Assembly (NCBI RefSeq): GCF_043769475.1
Contig: NZ_CP171729.1
Location: 744,001-808,000 of the forward strand
Origin: Allomesorhizobium sp043769475
GTDB taxonomy: Bacteria > Pseudomonadota > Alphaproteobacteria > Rhizobiales > Rhizobiaceae
Direction of reading: 5' to 3'
DNA length: 64,000 nt
Position 1 is the first letter of the stretch, and each line of letters begins with the position of its first letter. Position numbers and translations under genes: made by a program. Positions 16,937 through 25,999 of this stretch are shown here, in pieces. Under the pieces are notes generated by a model, which ran no database searches, was not told where the DNA came from, and worked only from the letters and a program-made list of their open reading frames with translations.

Positions 16937-18403
16937 TCAATACGGGCTCGCAACGTCTCCCGTCTCGACATAGACGGATTTCACCTGCGAGTAGTGGCCG
17001 AGCGCGGCGAGTGCATTTTCGCGGCCGATGCCCGACTGCTTGTAACCGCCGAAGGGCAGTTCAACCGGTGTCAGATTATAGGTATTGATCCAGCAGGTGC
17101 CGGCCTGCAACTCGCCGATGACGCGGTGCGCGCGCGCCAGGTCGCGCGTGAATACGCCGGCGGCCAGCCCGAACTCAATGTCGTTGGCTCGGGCAATCAC
17201 CTCATCCTCGTCGTCGAAGACCAGCACGCTCATTACCGGCCCGAAGATTTCTTCACGCGCGATCGTCATGTTGTCGGTGACATTCGAGAAGACGGTGGGC
17301 TCGACGAAGAATCCGCCTTCGAAACCCTGCAGGGAAGGAGCGTTGCCGCCGCAGACGAGTGTGGCGCCCTCGCTCTTGCCGGTCTCAATGTAGCCGAGCA
17401 CCTTGTCGTGCTGGGCCTTGTTGATGAGAGGTCCCATCTGGGTATCGGGATCCAGCGGATCGCCGATGCGGATCTTCTTGGTGCGTTCGGCCAGCCGCTC
17501 GAGGAAGCGGTCGTGCAGGCCGCGCTGCACGAATACGCGGGTCCCATTGGAGCAGACCTGCCCGGAGGAGTAAAAATTGCCGAGCATGGCGCCGCCGATC
17601 GCGTTTTCCACGTCGGCATCGCCAAAGACGATGAGCGGCGACTTGCCGCCGAGTTCCATCGTGGCGTGCTTCATCAGCGAGCCGGCGAGGCCCATCACCT
17701 TTCTCCCCGTCTGCACAGACCCGGTCACCGACACTTTTGCCGTGACGGGGTGCTGAACCAGTGCGGCGCCCACATCGCCATAACCCTGCACGACGTTGAA
17801 CAGTCCGTCCGGCAGCCCAGCCTCCGAATAGATCTGGGCAAGCGCCAGCGTTGAAAGCGGCGTGTTCTCCGAAGGCTTGAACACCATGGCGTTGCCCATG
17901 GCGAGCGCCGGCGCCGACTTCCAACCGGTCACCTGGATAGGGTAGTTCCAGGCTCCGATGCCGACGCAGACGCCGAGCGGCTCGCGGCGCGTGTAGCCGA
18001 ACGGACCGCCGAGATCGACAAAGTCGCCATTGTAGGTAGCGACGGCGCCAGCGAAGAACTCCAAGGCGTCCGCGGCCGAGGCTGCATCCGCGACGGTCGT
18101 TTCCTGGATCGGTTTGCCGGTGTCGAGCGTCTCCAGCCGCGACAGTTCATCGTTGCGGGCGCGCAGGATGTCGGCGGCGCGGCGCAGGATGCGGCCGCGC
18201 TCGACCGGCTTCAGCCGCGCCCATGCCGGCTGTGCGGCGCGGGCAGCCTCGATGGCGAGTTCAACAATGTTGGGCGTCGCGGAATGCAGCGTCGCGATCG
18301 TTTCGCCGGTGGCCGGATAAATCACGGGTATCGGCGCACCGCGCTCGTCGTCGACGAAGCGGCCGTTTATGTAGTGAGAGGCTTTGGGCTGGGCTTTCAT
18401 CAT
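16937..18403 (-). CDS. betB: Betaine aldehyde dehydrogenase
   Basis: Oxidises betaine aldehyde to glycine betaine with NAD(P)+. 488 residues of the aldehyde dehydrogenase superfamily. The N-terminal HYINGRFVDDERGAPIPVIYP is BetB-like. The general base Glu lies in MELGGKSPL (about residue 250) and the nucleophile Cys in GQVCSNGTRVFVQ (about residue 284). The substrate-channel motif IGAWNYPIQVTGWKSAP is also typical of BetB. It is the last gene of the reverse-strand bet operon, separated from betA by a 131-base spacer with a dispersed repeat. Confidence 0.95.
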   Translation of the reverse strand: MMKAQPKASHYINGRFVDDERGAPIPVIYPATGETIATLHSATPNIVELAIEAARAAQPAWARLKPVERGRILRRAADILRARNDELSRLETLDTGKPIQETTVADAASAADALEFFAGAVATYNGDFVDLGGPFGYTRREPLGVCVGIGAWNYPIQVTGWKSAPALAMGNAMVFKPSENTPLSTLALAQIYSEAGLPDGLFNVVQGYGDVGAALVQHPVTAKVSVTGSVQTGRKVMGLAGSLMKHATMELGGKSPLIVFGDADVENAIGGAMLGNFYSSGQVCSNGTRVFVQRGLHDRFLERLAERTKKIRIGDPLDPDTQMGPLINKAQHDKVLGYIETGKSEGATLVCGGNAPSLQGFEGGFFVEPTVFSNVTDNMTIAREEIFGPVMSVLVFDDEDEVIARANDIEFGLAAGVFTRDLARAHRVIGELQAGTCWINTYNLTPVELPFGGYKQSGIGRENALAALGHYSQVKSVYVETGDVASPY

Positions 18404-18422
18404 GTCCTCACTTCAATCTCAG

Positions 18423-18526
18423 CGCTGCCCCTCACCCTTACCCTCTCCCCGTAAGGACGGGGAGGGGGTCGCTGGCGTCGGCGATCGCCCGCCAACGTTC
18501 TCGCCGGCAGGCAGGTGAGGGGGCAT
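18423..18526. repeat. Dispersed palindromic repeat in betA-betB spacer
   Basis: The spacer holds CCCTCACCCTTACCCTCTCC and its approximate complement around CCCCGT-AAGG-ACGGGG, then a second GC-rich arm with AGGTGAGGGGG. A similar stretch (GGGAGAGTAAGGGTGAGGG) occurs at 53424-53443. Such RIME-like intergenic palindromes are widespread in Rhizobiales. Confidence 0.6.
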
Positions 18527-18534
18527 CGTAGATG

Positions 18535-20187
18535 TCACCGGTCGCTCTCGCGCCAGTGCGGATTAATCCACGGCTCCTGATTGGACGGGGCGAGAGGCGC
18601 ACGGCCGAGAATATGGTCGGCCGCCTTTTCGCCAGTCATGATCGATGGCGCATTGAGGTTGCCGTTGGTCACACGCGGAAAGATCGAGGAATCGGCGACC
18701 CGCAAACCTTCCACGCCGATAACCCGGCATTCCGGGTCGACCACGCTCAGCGGGTCGTCTTGCCTTCCCATACGGCAGGTGCCGCAGGGATGATAGGCGC
18801 TTTCAGCGTGTTCACGGATAAACGCGTCGAGCTCGTCGTCGGTCTGGACATGGACGCCGGGAGAAATCTCCTTGCCGCGATACGGCGCAAAAGCCGGCTG
18901 GCCGAAGATTTCCCGCGTCAGCCGGATGCAGTGGCGGAAATCCGCCCAGTCGTCCGGGTGCGACATGTAGTTGAAGCGGATTTCCGGCTTGGCCCACGGA
19001 TTGTTTGAGCGCAGCGTGACCGTTCCGCGCGACTTGGACCGCATTGGCCCGACATGGGCCTGGAAACCGTGTGACTTGGCCGCCGCCCTGCCGTCGTATC
19101 GGACGGCTGCCGGCAGGAAATGATACTGGATGTCGGGATAGTCGACGCCGGCCTTCGAGCGCACGAAGGCCGCCGCCTCGAAGTGGTTGGTGGCGCCGAG
19201 GCCGGTCTTGAAAAACATCCATTCGGCGCCGATGAGCGCCTTCGAAAACGGGTTCAGGATCGAGTAGAGCGTGATCGGCTGGATCGATTCCTGCTGGATG
19301 TAGAGTTCCATATGATCCTGCAGGTTCTGGCCGACGCCCGGACGGTCGACGATCACCTCTATGCCGTTCTGGCGCAGATGTTCGGCTGGCCCGATACCCG
19401 ACAGCATAAGCAGCTTCGGCGAATTGATCGACGAGGCGGCAATGATCACTTCACGTCGCGCTTTAACGACTTGAATCTGTTTGCGAGCCTGAATCTCGAC
19501 GCCGGTGGCGCGTTGATTCTCTATGACGATCTTTCGCGCGAAGCCTTTGACGAGACTCACGTTCTGGCGTTTCAGCGCGGGCCGCAGATAGGCGTTCGCG
19601 GTCGACCAGCGGCGGCCGCCATGGATGGTTTGCTCCATCGCGCCAAAACCTTCCTGCTTCGAGCCGTTGTAGTCGTCGGTAAGCTCGAAGCCAGCCTGCT
19701 GGCCGGCTTCGACGAAGGCGGCGTAGAGCGGGTTCTTGCGTGGCCCGCGCTGGATGTTGAGCGGGCCGCCTTTGCCGCGCCAGCCTTCCTCTCCGCCGAT
19801 CGAATTTTCCATCCGCTTGAAGTAAGGCAGCACGTCGGCATAGGACCATCCGGCAGCGCCTTGTTCCGACCAATGATCGAAGTCGTGGGCATGGCCGCGA
19901 ACATAGACCATGCCGTTGATGGACGACGATCCGCCGAGAACCTTGCCGCGCGGGGTGGCGAGAACTCTCCCGCCGAGATGCGGCTCGGGCTCGCTGGAAA
20001 AGCCCCAGTCGTAGCGGCTCATGTTCATCGGGAAGGAAAGCGCCGACGGCATCTGGATCAGCGGGCCGAAATCGGAGCCGCCATATTCGATGACGATGAC
20101 CGAATGCTTGCCGTCCTCCGACAGGCGGTAGGCAAGTGCTGCGCCGGCGGAGCCGGACCCGATGATGACGAAATCGGCTTCAAGCAT
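18535..20187 (-). CDS. betA: Choline dehydrogenase (GMC oxidoreductase)
   Basis: Membrane-associated FAD enzyme that oxidises choline to betaine aldehyde. 550 residues. The N-terminal dinucleotide-binding motif is DFVIIGSGSAGAALAYRLSE; the GMC signatures appear as GRVLATPRGKVLGGSSSING and as SSINSPKLLMLSGIGPAEHL. The active-site His/Asn region near ESAYHPCGTCRMG is present. Its ATG lies inside the last codons of the upstream dehydratase gene (8-base overlap), so the two are translationally coupled. betB follows on the same strand. Confidence 0.95.
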   Translation of the reverse strand: MLEADFVIIGSGSAGAALAYRLSEDGKHSVIVIEYGGSDFGPLIQMPSALSFPMNMSRYDWGFSSEPEPHLGGRVLATPRGKVLGGSSSINGMVYVRGHAHDFDHWSEQGAAGWSYADVLPYFKRMENSIGGEEGWRGKGGPLNIQRGPRKNPLYAAFVEAGQQAGFELTDDYNGSKQEGFGAMEQTIHGGRRWSTANAYLRPALKRQNVSLVKGFARKIVIENQRATGVEIQARKQIQVVKARREVIIAASSINSPKLLMLSGIGPAEHLRQNGIEVIVDRPGVGQNLQDHMELYIQQESIQPITLYSILNPFSKALIGAEWMFFKTGLGATNHFEAAAFVRSKAGVDYPDIQYHFLPAAVRYDGRAAAKSHGFQAHVGPMRSKSRGTVTLRSNNPWAKPEIRFNYMSHPDDWADFRHCIRLTREIFGQPAFAPYRGKEISPGVHVQTDDELDAFIREHAESAYHPCGTCRMGRQDDPLSVVDPECRVIGVEGLRVADSSIFPRVTNGNLNAPSIMTGEKAADHILGRAPLAPSNQEPWINPHWRESDR

Positions 20188-21181
20188 CGGCGATGTGCTT
20201 CATGAAGTCGGCCAGCGAAACATTACCGCCGCTGGCGACCACCAGGACGGTCTTGCTGGTGACGTCTACGTCACCCTCCATAAGAGCTGCGAGCGAGGCG
20301 GCACCGGAGGGCTCGAGCACCAGCTTCAGGCGCTCGAAGGCGAATTTCATCGCGCGGCGCACCGAGGCGTCGGTAACCGTCAGGCCGCGCACGCCGGCTG
20401 CGTTCACCGCAGCGAAGGGCGCCTCGCCGGGCTTGCGCGCCATCAGGCCGTCGCAGATCGATTTCGGCCCAAGGGGCATGGTTTCGATCGCGCCATGCGC
20501 AAGCGAGTTGCCCATGCCGTTGAAGCCTTCCGGTTCGACAGCGATGATTTGCGTCGCCGGCGAGAGATGGTGGAACGCAAGCGAGACGCCGCCGATTAGC
20601 CCCCCGCCGCCGACCGGACAAAACAGGATGTCGGCTTCCGCCCCCTTGGCCACAAGTTGGTCGAGCGCCTCGAGCCCGGCGCCGCCCTGTCCGGCGACGA
20701 TCTCCGGATCGTCGAACGGATGCAGGAGCGCCAAGCCTTCATTGCTGGAGATTTGCCTGGCGCGCTCCGACGCCACTTCCTCGCGGGCGCGGTCGCCGTG
20801 GTCCGTCAAAACCACAGTAGCGCCATAGCCGGCCGTGGCTTCGCGCTTGGCCGCCGGCGCGTCGATGGGCATGACGATCGTCACCGGAATGCCAAGCGCC
20901 TGGCCGGCGGCGGCGAGCCCCTGCGCGAAATTTCCCGAAGAGTAGGCGACGACGCCTCGTTTGGCTTCGTCGGTGGAAAGCTGCTTCAGCCGCCAGTAAG
21001 CGCCGCAGATCTTGAACGAACCTGCCCATTGCAGCGATTCCGGTTTGACGAAAACTTGGCGCGCGCCGGTTTCCTTGGCGAGCGCAGCCGACTCCAGCAG
21101 CGGCGTGATCTGTGTCGCCTGCGAGGTGACGGCATACGCCTTCTTCAGATGGTCGAGCGTCGGAACAGTAACGGTCATCAT
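20180..21181 (-). CDS. PLP-dependent threonine/serine dehydratase-like enzyme in the bet operon
   Basis: 333 residues, fold-type II PLP enzyme. The PLP lysine is in AGSFKICGAYW (about residue 55), the substrate loop is YSSGNFAQG, and the phosphate-binding loop is GGGGLIGGVS. The family includes threonine and serine dehydratases, serine racemase and EutB-type enzymes; the exact substrate cannot be assigned. ATG 21181 overlaps the choline sulfatase stop, and betA starts within this gene, so it is a genuine operon member. One plausible role is removal of serine produced when betaine is degraded through glycine. Confidence 0.82.
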   Translation of the reverse strand: MMTVTVPTLDHLKKAYAVTSQATQITPLLESAALAKETGARQVFVKPESLQWAGSFKICGAYWRLKQLSTDEAKRGVVAYSSGNFAQGLAAAGQALGIPVTIVMPIDAPAAKREATAGYGATVVLTDHGDRAREEVASERARQISSNEGLALLHPFDDPEIVAGQGGAGLEALDQLVAKGAEADILFCPVGGGGLIGGVSLAFHHLSPATQIIAVEPEGFNGMGNSLAHGAIETMPLGPKSICDGLMARKPGEAPFAAVNAAGVRGLTVTDASVRRAMKFAFERLKLVLEPSGAASLAALMEGDVDVTSKTVLVVASGGNVSLADFMKHIADA

Positions 21182-22704
21182 TCGCCTCTCGGAAACCGCT
21201 TGCTCTCTTCGAGCACGTTGAGATCCATGTGGTTGCGCATGTAGCGTTCCGACGCCTTTTGCAGCGGCTGGAATTCCCACGGGTAATAGGCGCCGTTGCG
21301 CAGCGCCGGATACACCACCCAGCGCCGCGCCTGGCTCTGGCGCACAGCCGCATCGAACGCCGCCATGTCCCAGCGGGCGCGCACTTTTTCCATGAAAGAT
21401 GCGACGAGTTGGGCGTGCTTGGGCTCGCTCGCGAGGTTTGTCAGTTCCAGCGGATCCGATTCAAGATCAAAAAGTTGCGGCGGGTCGATCTCGCAATGGA
21501 CGAACTTGAACCGCCCCTCGCGGATCGCGACCATCGGCGAGTATGATCCCTCGGCGGCGTATTCCATCAGCACCGGGGCGCTCCGGGCAGCGCCCTTGGT
21601 CAGCGGCAGCAGCGACTGGCCGTCCGTCCACGGCATGATCGCGCTCATGTCGATGCCGGCCAGGTCGCAGAGCGTCGGCGCGACGTCCAAGTTGGAGACG
21701 GGAGCGGCGATCATGCCGGCCGGAATGCCCTTACCGGCGATCATCAACGGCACGCGGGCCGAACCTTCGAAGAAGCACATCTTGAACCACAGGCCGCGCT
21801 CGCCGAGCATGTCGCCATGGTCCGAGCAGAACAGGATGATCGTATCGTCGAGCATCCGCGTCCGTTCGAGCACGGAGACGAGTTCGCCTACCTTGTCGTC
21901 CAGGTAAGAAATGTTGGCGAAGTAACCCTGCCGAGACCGGCGGACATGCTCGGGTGTGATATCGAAGTTCGCGTAGTCGCTGGCGAGATAAAGCCGCTGC
22001 GAATGCGGATCCTGCTTTTCCTCCGGGATGAATCCGACCCGCCGTTCGAGTTCGGGGCAATCCTCATACAGGTCCCAGTACTGGCGGCGCGCCACATAGG
22101 GATCGTGCGGATGGGTGAAGGAAACGGTCAGGCACCACGGGCGGTGGTTCGGGTCGTCCGAAGCACGAGCGTAGTCGTAAAGCTTCTGCGTCGCGTGGAA
22201 AGCGACCTCGTCGTCATATTCCATCTGGTTGGTGATCTCGGCGACACCCGCGCCGATCACCGAACCTAGATTGTGGTACCACCAGTCGATCCGCTCGCCA
22301 GGCTTGCGATAGTCCGGCGTCCAGCCGAAATCGGCGGGATAAATGTCGGTTGTCAGCCTCTCCTCGTAGCCGTGCATCTGGTCCGGACCGACGAAGTGCA
22401 TCTTGCCCGACAGGCAGGTGTGATAGCCGGCGGCGCGCAGGTGGTGCGCATAGGTCGGGATCGACGAGGCGAATTCGGCGGCGTTGTCATAGACCTCGGT
22501 GCGCGATGGCAACTGGCCGCTGGTGAAGGCGGCGCGCCCAGGCGCGCAGAGCGGCGAGGCCGTGTAATTGTTGGCGAAGCGTGCCGAGCGGGCGGCAAGC
22601 GCCTTCAAATGCGGCGCGTGGAGAAAGTCGGCCGGGCCATCGGGAAACAGCGTCCCGTTCAACTGGTCGACCATAATGATCAGGATGTTGGGACGACGGC
22701 TCAT
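21178..22704 (-). CDS. betC: Choline-sulfatase
   Basis: Hydrolyses choline-O-sulfate to choline and sulfate. 508 residues with the alkaline-phosphatase/sulfatase fold. Metal-binding Asp is in NILIIMVDQLNG; the formylglycine precursor Cys is in ASPLCAPGRAAFTSGQ; further metal ligands are in FCSDHGDMLGERGLWFK. The C-terminal region (VVYPALRNGAYYPWEFQP) is typical of BetC. It overlaps betI by four bases upstream and the dehydratase by four bases downstream. The ATG at 22704 was preferred to longer in-frame extensions that run through betI. Confidence 0.95.
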   Translation of the reverse strand: MSRRPNILIIMVDQLNGTLFPDGPADFLHAPHLKALAARSARFANNYTASPLCAPGRAAFTSGQLPSRTEVYDNAAEFASSIPTYAHHLRAAGYHTCLSGKMHFVGPDQMHGYEERLTTDIYPADFGWTPDYRKPGERIDWWYHNLGSVIGAGVAEITNQMEYDDEVAFHATQKLYDYARASDDPNHRPWCLTVSFTHPHDPYVARRQYWDLYEDCPELERRVGFIPEEKQDPHSQRLYLASDYANFDITPEHVRRSRQGYFANISYLDDKVGELVSVLERTRMLDDTIILFCSDHGDMLGERGLWFKMCFFEGSARVPLMIAGKGIPAGMIAAPVSNLDVAPTLCDLAGIDMSAIMPWTDGQSLLPLTKGAARSAPVLMEYAAEGSYSPMVAIREGRFKFVHCEIDPPQLFDLESDPLELTNLASEPKHAQLVASFMEKVRARWDMAAFDAAVRQSQARRWVVYPALRNGAYYPWEFQPLQKASERYMRNHMDLNVLEESKRFPRGE

Positions 22705-23294
22705 GCAGGCTTCTTGTGCTGGAGGAGTTTGGTTTCGAGATAGTCCTCGACGAGCGCGATAGCGCTCGCCGCATTGGGCGTGCCGTCCTTGAGAGCGCGG
22801 CGGATGTAGAGCCCGTCGATGAGCGCCGCGATGGCCTCCGCGGCGCGCCCGGCTTCGGAGGACGGCATCAGCTCGGTCAGGCCGCTCATCAGGTTCGAAT
22901 GGAGCCGCCGCGCATAGACGCGCAACAGCCGCCGCAGCGTCTCCGATTTTTGCGCCTCGACATAAAAGGCGAGCCAGGCGGCGATGATTTCGGGCTGGAA
23001 CTGCGTTTCGGAGAAGTTGACGGCAATGACCGCGGAGACCCGCTCCCGTGCCGTCCTGCTCCTTGCGAGGGCGTTGCGCGCGTCCGCATTGAGTTCGGAC
23101 AATATGTGCCGCATCGTTGCCTGAAGCAGCCCGTCCTTGGCGCCGAAATAATGATGCGCCAACGCAGACGATACGCCCGCCCGCCCCGCAATCTCCGACA
23201 TTGTGACGTCGAGCGTGCCGCGCTCGCCGATCGTCAGGATCGCGGCGTCTATGAGCGCTCTTCGGCGCAACGGTGGCATTCCAAGTTTCGGCAT
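22701..23294 (-). CDS. betI: TetR-family choline-responsive repressor
   Basis: 197-residue TetR-type regulator. N-terminal HTH about 10-55 (RRRALIDAAILTIGERG... VSSALAHHYFGAKDGLL), followed by the BetI-type ligand domain with WLAFYVEAQKS. It is first in the operon betI-betC-dehydratase-betA-betB, the arrangement known from Sinorhizobium plus one extra gene. It should repress the operon in the absence of choline. A matching palindrome lies 30 bases upstream of its start. Confidence 0.93.
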   Translation of the reverse strand: MPKLGMPPLRRRALIDAAILTIGERGTLDVTMSEIAGRAGVSSALAHHYFGAKDGLLQATMRHILSELNADARNALARSRTARERVSAVIAVNFSETQFQPEIIAAWLAFYVEAQKSETLRRLLRVYARRLHSNLMSGLTELMPSSEAGRAAEAIAALIDGLYIRRALKDGTPNAASAIALVEDYLETKLLQHKKPA

Positions 23295-23323
23295 TGCGAT
23301 CCTCTGCCGGCAATATTATTTTA

Positions 23324-23341
23324 ATTGACTGATCAATCAAT
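23324..23341. promoter_or_regulatory. Likely BetI operator
   Basis: The 18-base ATTGACTGATCAATCAAT is palindromic apart from one mismatched pair (positions 6 and 13), centred on TGATCA. It lies between betI (reverse) and the thiolase gene (forward), within an AT-rich stretch. TetR-type repressors of this family bind similar A/T-rich palindromes at their own promoters. Confidence 0.65.
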
Positions 23342-23475
23342 GAAAATCCGCCGGCGCCGCGTACTGGACCAACCGCTTGTGCTGAACTACATATCGTTCA
23401 CAATTGAACAAAAATCAGGACGTTGGATTTCGTCCGCAAATGGCGCACCATGCGCCCCGCCGAAGGAGGTTCTCA

Positions 23476-24642
23476 ATGACTGCATGTATCGTTGGATGGG
23501 CGCATTCGCGCTTCGGCAAGCTTGAAGGCGAAACGCTGGAGAGCCTGATCACAAAGGTGGCCGCGGAGGCGCTCGATCACGCAGGCATCGGCCCGGACGA
23601 TGTCGACGAGATCGTGCTTGGGCATTTCAATGCCGGATTTTCACCGCAGGATTTTACCGCGAGCCTGGTGCTGCAGGCTGACGACCGACTGCGCTTCAAG
23701 CCGGCGACCCGCGTGGAAAATGCCTGCGCGACCGGTTCGGCCGCTGTGCGGCAGGGCATCCGTGCCATCGACGCGAAGGCGGCGCGCACGGTGCTGGTGG
23801 TCGGCGCCGAGCAGATGACCACCACGCCCGGTCCCGAGATCGGCAAGAACCTTTTGAAGGCTTCCTACCTGCCGGAAGACGGCGACACGCCGGCAGGCTT
23901 TGCCGGCGTGTTCGGCAAGATCGCGCAGGCCTATTTCCAGCGCCACGGCGACCAGTCCGATGCGCTGGCGATGATTGCCGCCAAGAACCACAAGAACGGC
24001 GTCGACAATCCCTACGCGCAGATGCGCAAGGATTTCGGCTACGAGTTCTGCCGCCAGGAGAGCGAGAAGAACCCGTTCGTCGCCGGGCCGCTGAAGCGCA
24101 CCGACTGCTCGCTGGTTTCCGATGGAGCCGCCGCACTCGTGCTGACCGATTCGAGCAACGCGCTTTCGATGCGCCGCGCCATCGCGTTCCGCGCCAACGA
24201 GCATGTCCAGGATTTCCTGCCCATGTCGAAGCGCGACATCCTGCTTTTCGAGGGCTGCGAGGAAGCCTGGGGCCGCGCTTTGAAGAAAGCGGGCGTGAAG
24301 CTGGACGACCTGTCCTTTGTAGAGACGCATGACTGCTTCACCATCGCCGAACTGATCGAATACGAGGCGATGGGGCTGGCCAAGCGCGGCGAAGGCGGCA
24401 AGCTCGCACTGAGCGGCGAAACCGCGAAGGACGGGCGCCTGCCGGTCAATCCGTCGGGCGGGCTGAAGGCAAAAGGTCATCCGATCGGCGCCACCGGCGT
24501 CTCGATGCACGTCCTGACCTCCATGCAGCTTACTGGCGAGGCGGGCGGCATTCAGGTTCCGAATGCGAAGCTCGGCGGCATCTTCAACATGGGCGGTGCC
24601 GCGGTCGCAAACTATGTTTCGATCCTGGACCGCATCAGATGA
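23476..24642 (+). CDS. Thiolase-family acetyl-CoA acetyltransferase
   Basis: 388 residues of the SCP-x-like thiolase branch. The nucleophile Cys lies in VENACATGSAAVRQG (about residue 88), the C-terminal His in VNPSGGLKAKGHPIGATG and the second catalytic region in the GG of NMGGAAVANY. It lacks the classical CxG at the C-terminus, as in SCP-x thiolases. A GGAGG ribosome-binding site precedes ATG 23476. It overlaps the following SDR gene by four bases, so the two probably act in one pathway (acyl-CoA or keto-acid degradation). It is divergent from betI. Confidence 0.87.
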   Translation: MTACIVGWAHSRFGKLEGETLESLITKVAAEALDHAGIGPDDVDEIVLGHFNAGFSPQDFTASLVLQADDRLRFKPATRVENACATGSAAVRQGIRAIDAKAARTVLVVGAEQMTTTPGPEIGKNLLKASYLPEDGDTPAGFAGVFGKIAQAYFQRHGDQSDALAMIAAKNHKNGVDNPYAQMRKDFGYEFCRQESEKNPFVAGPLKRTDCSLVSDGAAALVLTDSSNALSMRRAIAFRANEHVQDFLPMSKRDILLFEGCEEAWGRALKKAGVKLDDLSFVETHDCFTIAELIEYEAMGLAKRGEGGKLALSGETAKDGRLPVNPSGGLKAKGHPIGATGVSMHVLTSMQLTGEAGGIQVPNAKLGGIFNMGGAAVANYVSILDRIR

Positions 24643-25382
24643 AGCATTCGGCCATCGTCACCGGCGGCGCTTCCGGCATCGGCATGGCCGTTGTGAAGCG
24701 TCTGCTGGACGATGGCTGGCCGGTTGCGGTGATCGACGCCAATGATGTTGAACTGGCAAGGGCCGAGGACGCCTTCGCCGACGACAATGCGATCTTCCTG
24801 CAGGCCGATGTCACCGACGAGGATGAGATCTCGGCTGTATTCGACGAGGTGGTGGATCGGCTCGGCCTGATCGGCGGCCTCGTCAATTCGGCTGGCATCG
24901 CGCGCGACATTCCGGCGGAAGAAACCAGCGCGGAGCTTTTTCGCGAAGTTCTCGACATCAACCTCGTGGGCTCGTTCATTACCGCGAAAGCCGCGCTGGA
25001 GCGGATGGGCGCGACGCTTTCGATCGTCAATATAGGCTCGGTTTCCGGACTTCGCGCCAATCGCGGACGGCTTGCCTACGGTGCGTCGAAGGCCGGCGTA
25101 AAGATGATGTCGGAGGTGCTGGCTCTGGAATTCGGCAATCGTGGCGTCAGGGTCAACTGCGTGGCGCCCGGTCCGACCGAGACGCCGATGATCTCGAAGC
25201 TGCACGACGCCGACCAGCGCCGCCTGTGGCTTGGCCGCGTACCGCAAGGGCGCTATGGAGAGCCGGAAGAAGTCGCGGCGGCGGTTGCTTTCCTGCTGTC
25301 GCCGGAGGCCAGCTTCATCAACGGGCACACGCTCGCCGTGGACGGCGGCTTCCTCTCCGCCGGCATCATCGGCGGCGGCTGA
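24639..25382 (+). CDS. Short-chain dehydrogenase/reductase
   Basis: 247-residue classical SDR. Cofactor motif TGGASGIG at residues 8-15, Asp at the end of beta-2 (IDAND) suggesting NAD(H) preference, NSAG near residue 87, catalytic Ser in NIGSVSG and YxxxK in YGASKAG. The substrate cannot be read. Start overlaps the thiolase stop (ATGA). The thiolase-SDR pair resembles a 3-hydroxyacyl or related oxidation module. Confidence 0.87.
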   Translation: MKHSAIVTGGASGIGMAVVKRLLDDGWPVAVIDANDVELARAEDAFADDNAIFLQADVTDEDEISAVFDEVVDRLGLIGGLVNSAGIARDIPAEETSAELFREVLDINLVGSFITAKAALERMGATLSIVNIGSVSGLRANRGRLAYGASKAGVKMMSEVLALEFGNRGVRVNCVAPGPTETPMISKLHDADQRRLWLGRVPQGRYGEPEEVAAAVAFLLSPEASFINGHTLAVDGGFLSAGIIGGG

Positions 25383-25423
25383 TCGAAACGCAAAATCAAG
25401 GCTCTGGATCGGAATTTTGAATC

Positions 25424-25918
25424 ATGAAATTGCGCGTGATGTTTTCGGCCCTCTGCCTTCTGCCATGCTTCGTTGGCCAAGCCCTGGCAGCTGACACGCC
25501 GCGGAGCATTGCCGAGAAGTTCTGTGCAATCAGGCTTGATGGCGACGAGAAGGCCCTGCGGCCGCTGCTAACGCCGTCGCTTGTCAAGGTGATCGAGGAG
25601 GCGGAGGCGCGCAACGACATCATCGCCAAGGCTTCGCCGGACGAGAAGCCGCCATTCGGCGACGGCATTCCCTATCAGAGCTTTCCGGATGCAGCGCCGG
25701 TCTGCGAGGTGGGCGACGAGAAGCAGGTTCCAGGCCGGACCGAGATCGAGGTGCGATACATGTTCCCGGATACGGAAGGTGCAAACTGGACGGACAAGCT
25801 CGTCCTGCTTGCCTCGGATGGCCGCCTGCTGATCGACAACGTGGTATTCGAGACATCGGTGAACGATACCGACGAGATCAGCCTGCGCAGCGTATTGTTC
25901 AACGCTTTCGACCAGTGA
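25424..25918 (+). CDS. Exported protein of unknown function
   Basis: 164 residues with a clear Sec signal peptide (MKLRVMFSALCLLPCFVGQALA, cleavage about residue 22-23). The mature domain begins TPRSIAEKFCAIRLDGDEKALRPLLTP and has a DUF3828/NTF2-like feel: helices, then a strand-rich half with RTEIEVRYMFPD and LLIDNVVFE. Two cysteines (about 34 and 93) could form a disulfide. It stands alone between the SDR gene and the asparaginase gene. I do not recognise the family with certainty. Confidence 0.75.
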   Translation: MKLRVMFSALCLLPCFVGQALAADTPRSIAEKFCAIRLDGDEKALRPLLTPSLVKVIEEAEARNDIIAKASPDEKPPFGDGIPYQSFPDAAPVCEVGDEKQVPGRTEIEVRYMFPDTEGANWTDKLVLLASDGRLLIDNVVFETSVNDTDEISLRSVLFNAFDQ

Positions 25919-25999
25919 CGCAGGCCAATTCGGAAGCGGCCTTTGCATTGGCCAGCCGGACAGGCTATCGCGGCCGCTCATTCTTCCAATGGTGACCTC

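Noticed and set aside
18404..18534. Small gene between betA and betB
   Set aside because: The spacer is filled by a palindromic repeat with no good start or ribosome-binding site.
21178..23340. A 720-codon frame joining part of the betI region to choline sulfatase
   Set aside because: The N-terminal part is the wrong frame for BetI; the BetI frame 22701-23294 and the BetC start at 22704 explain the region fully.
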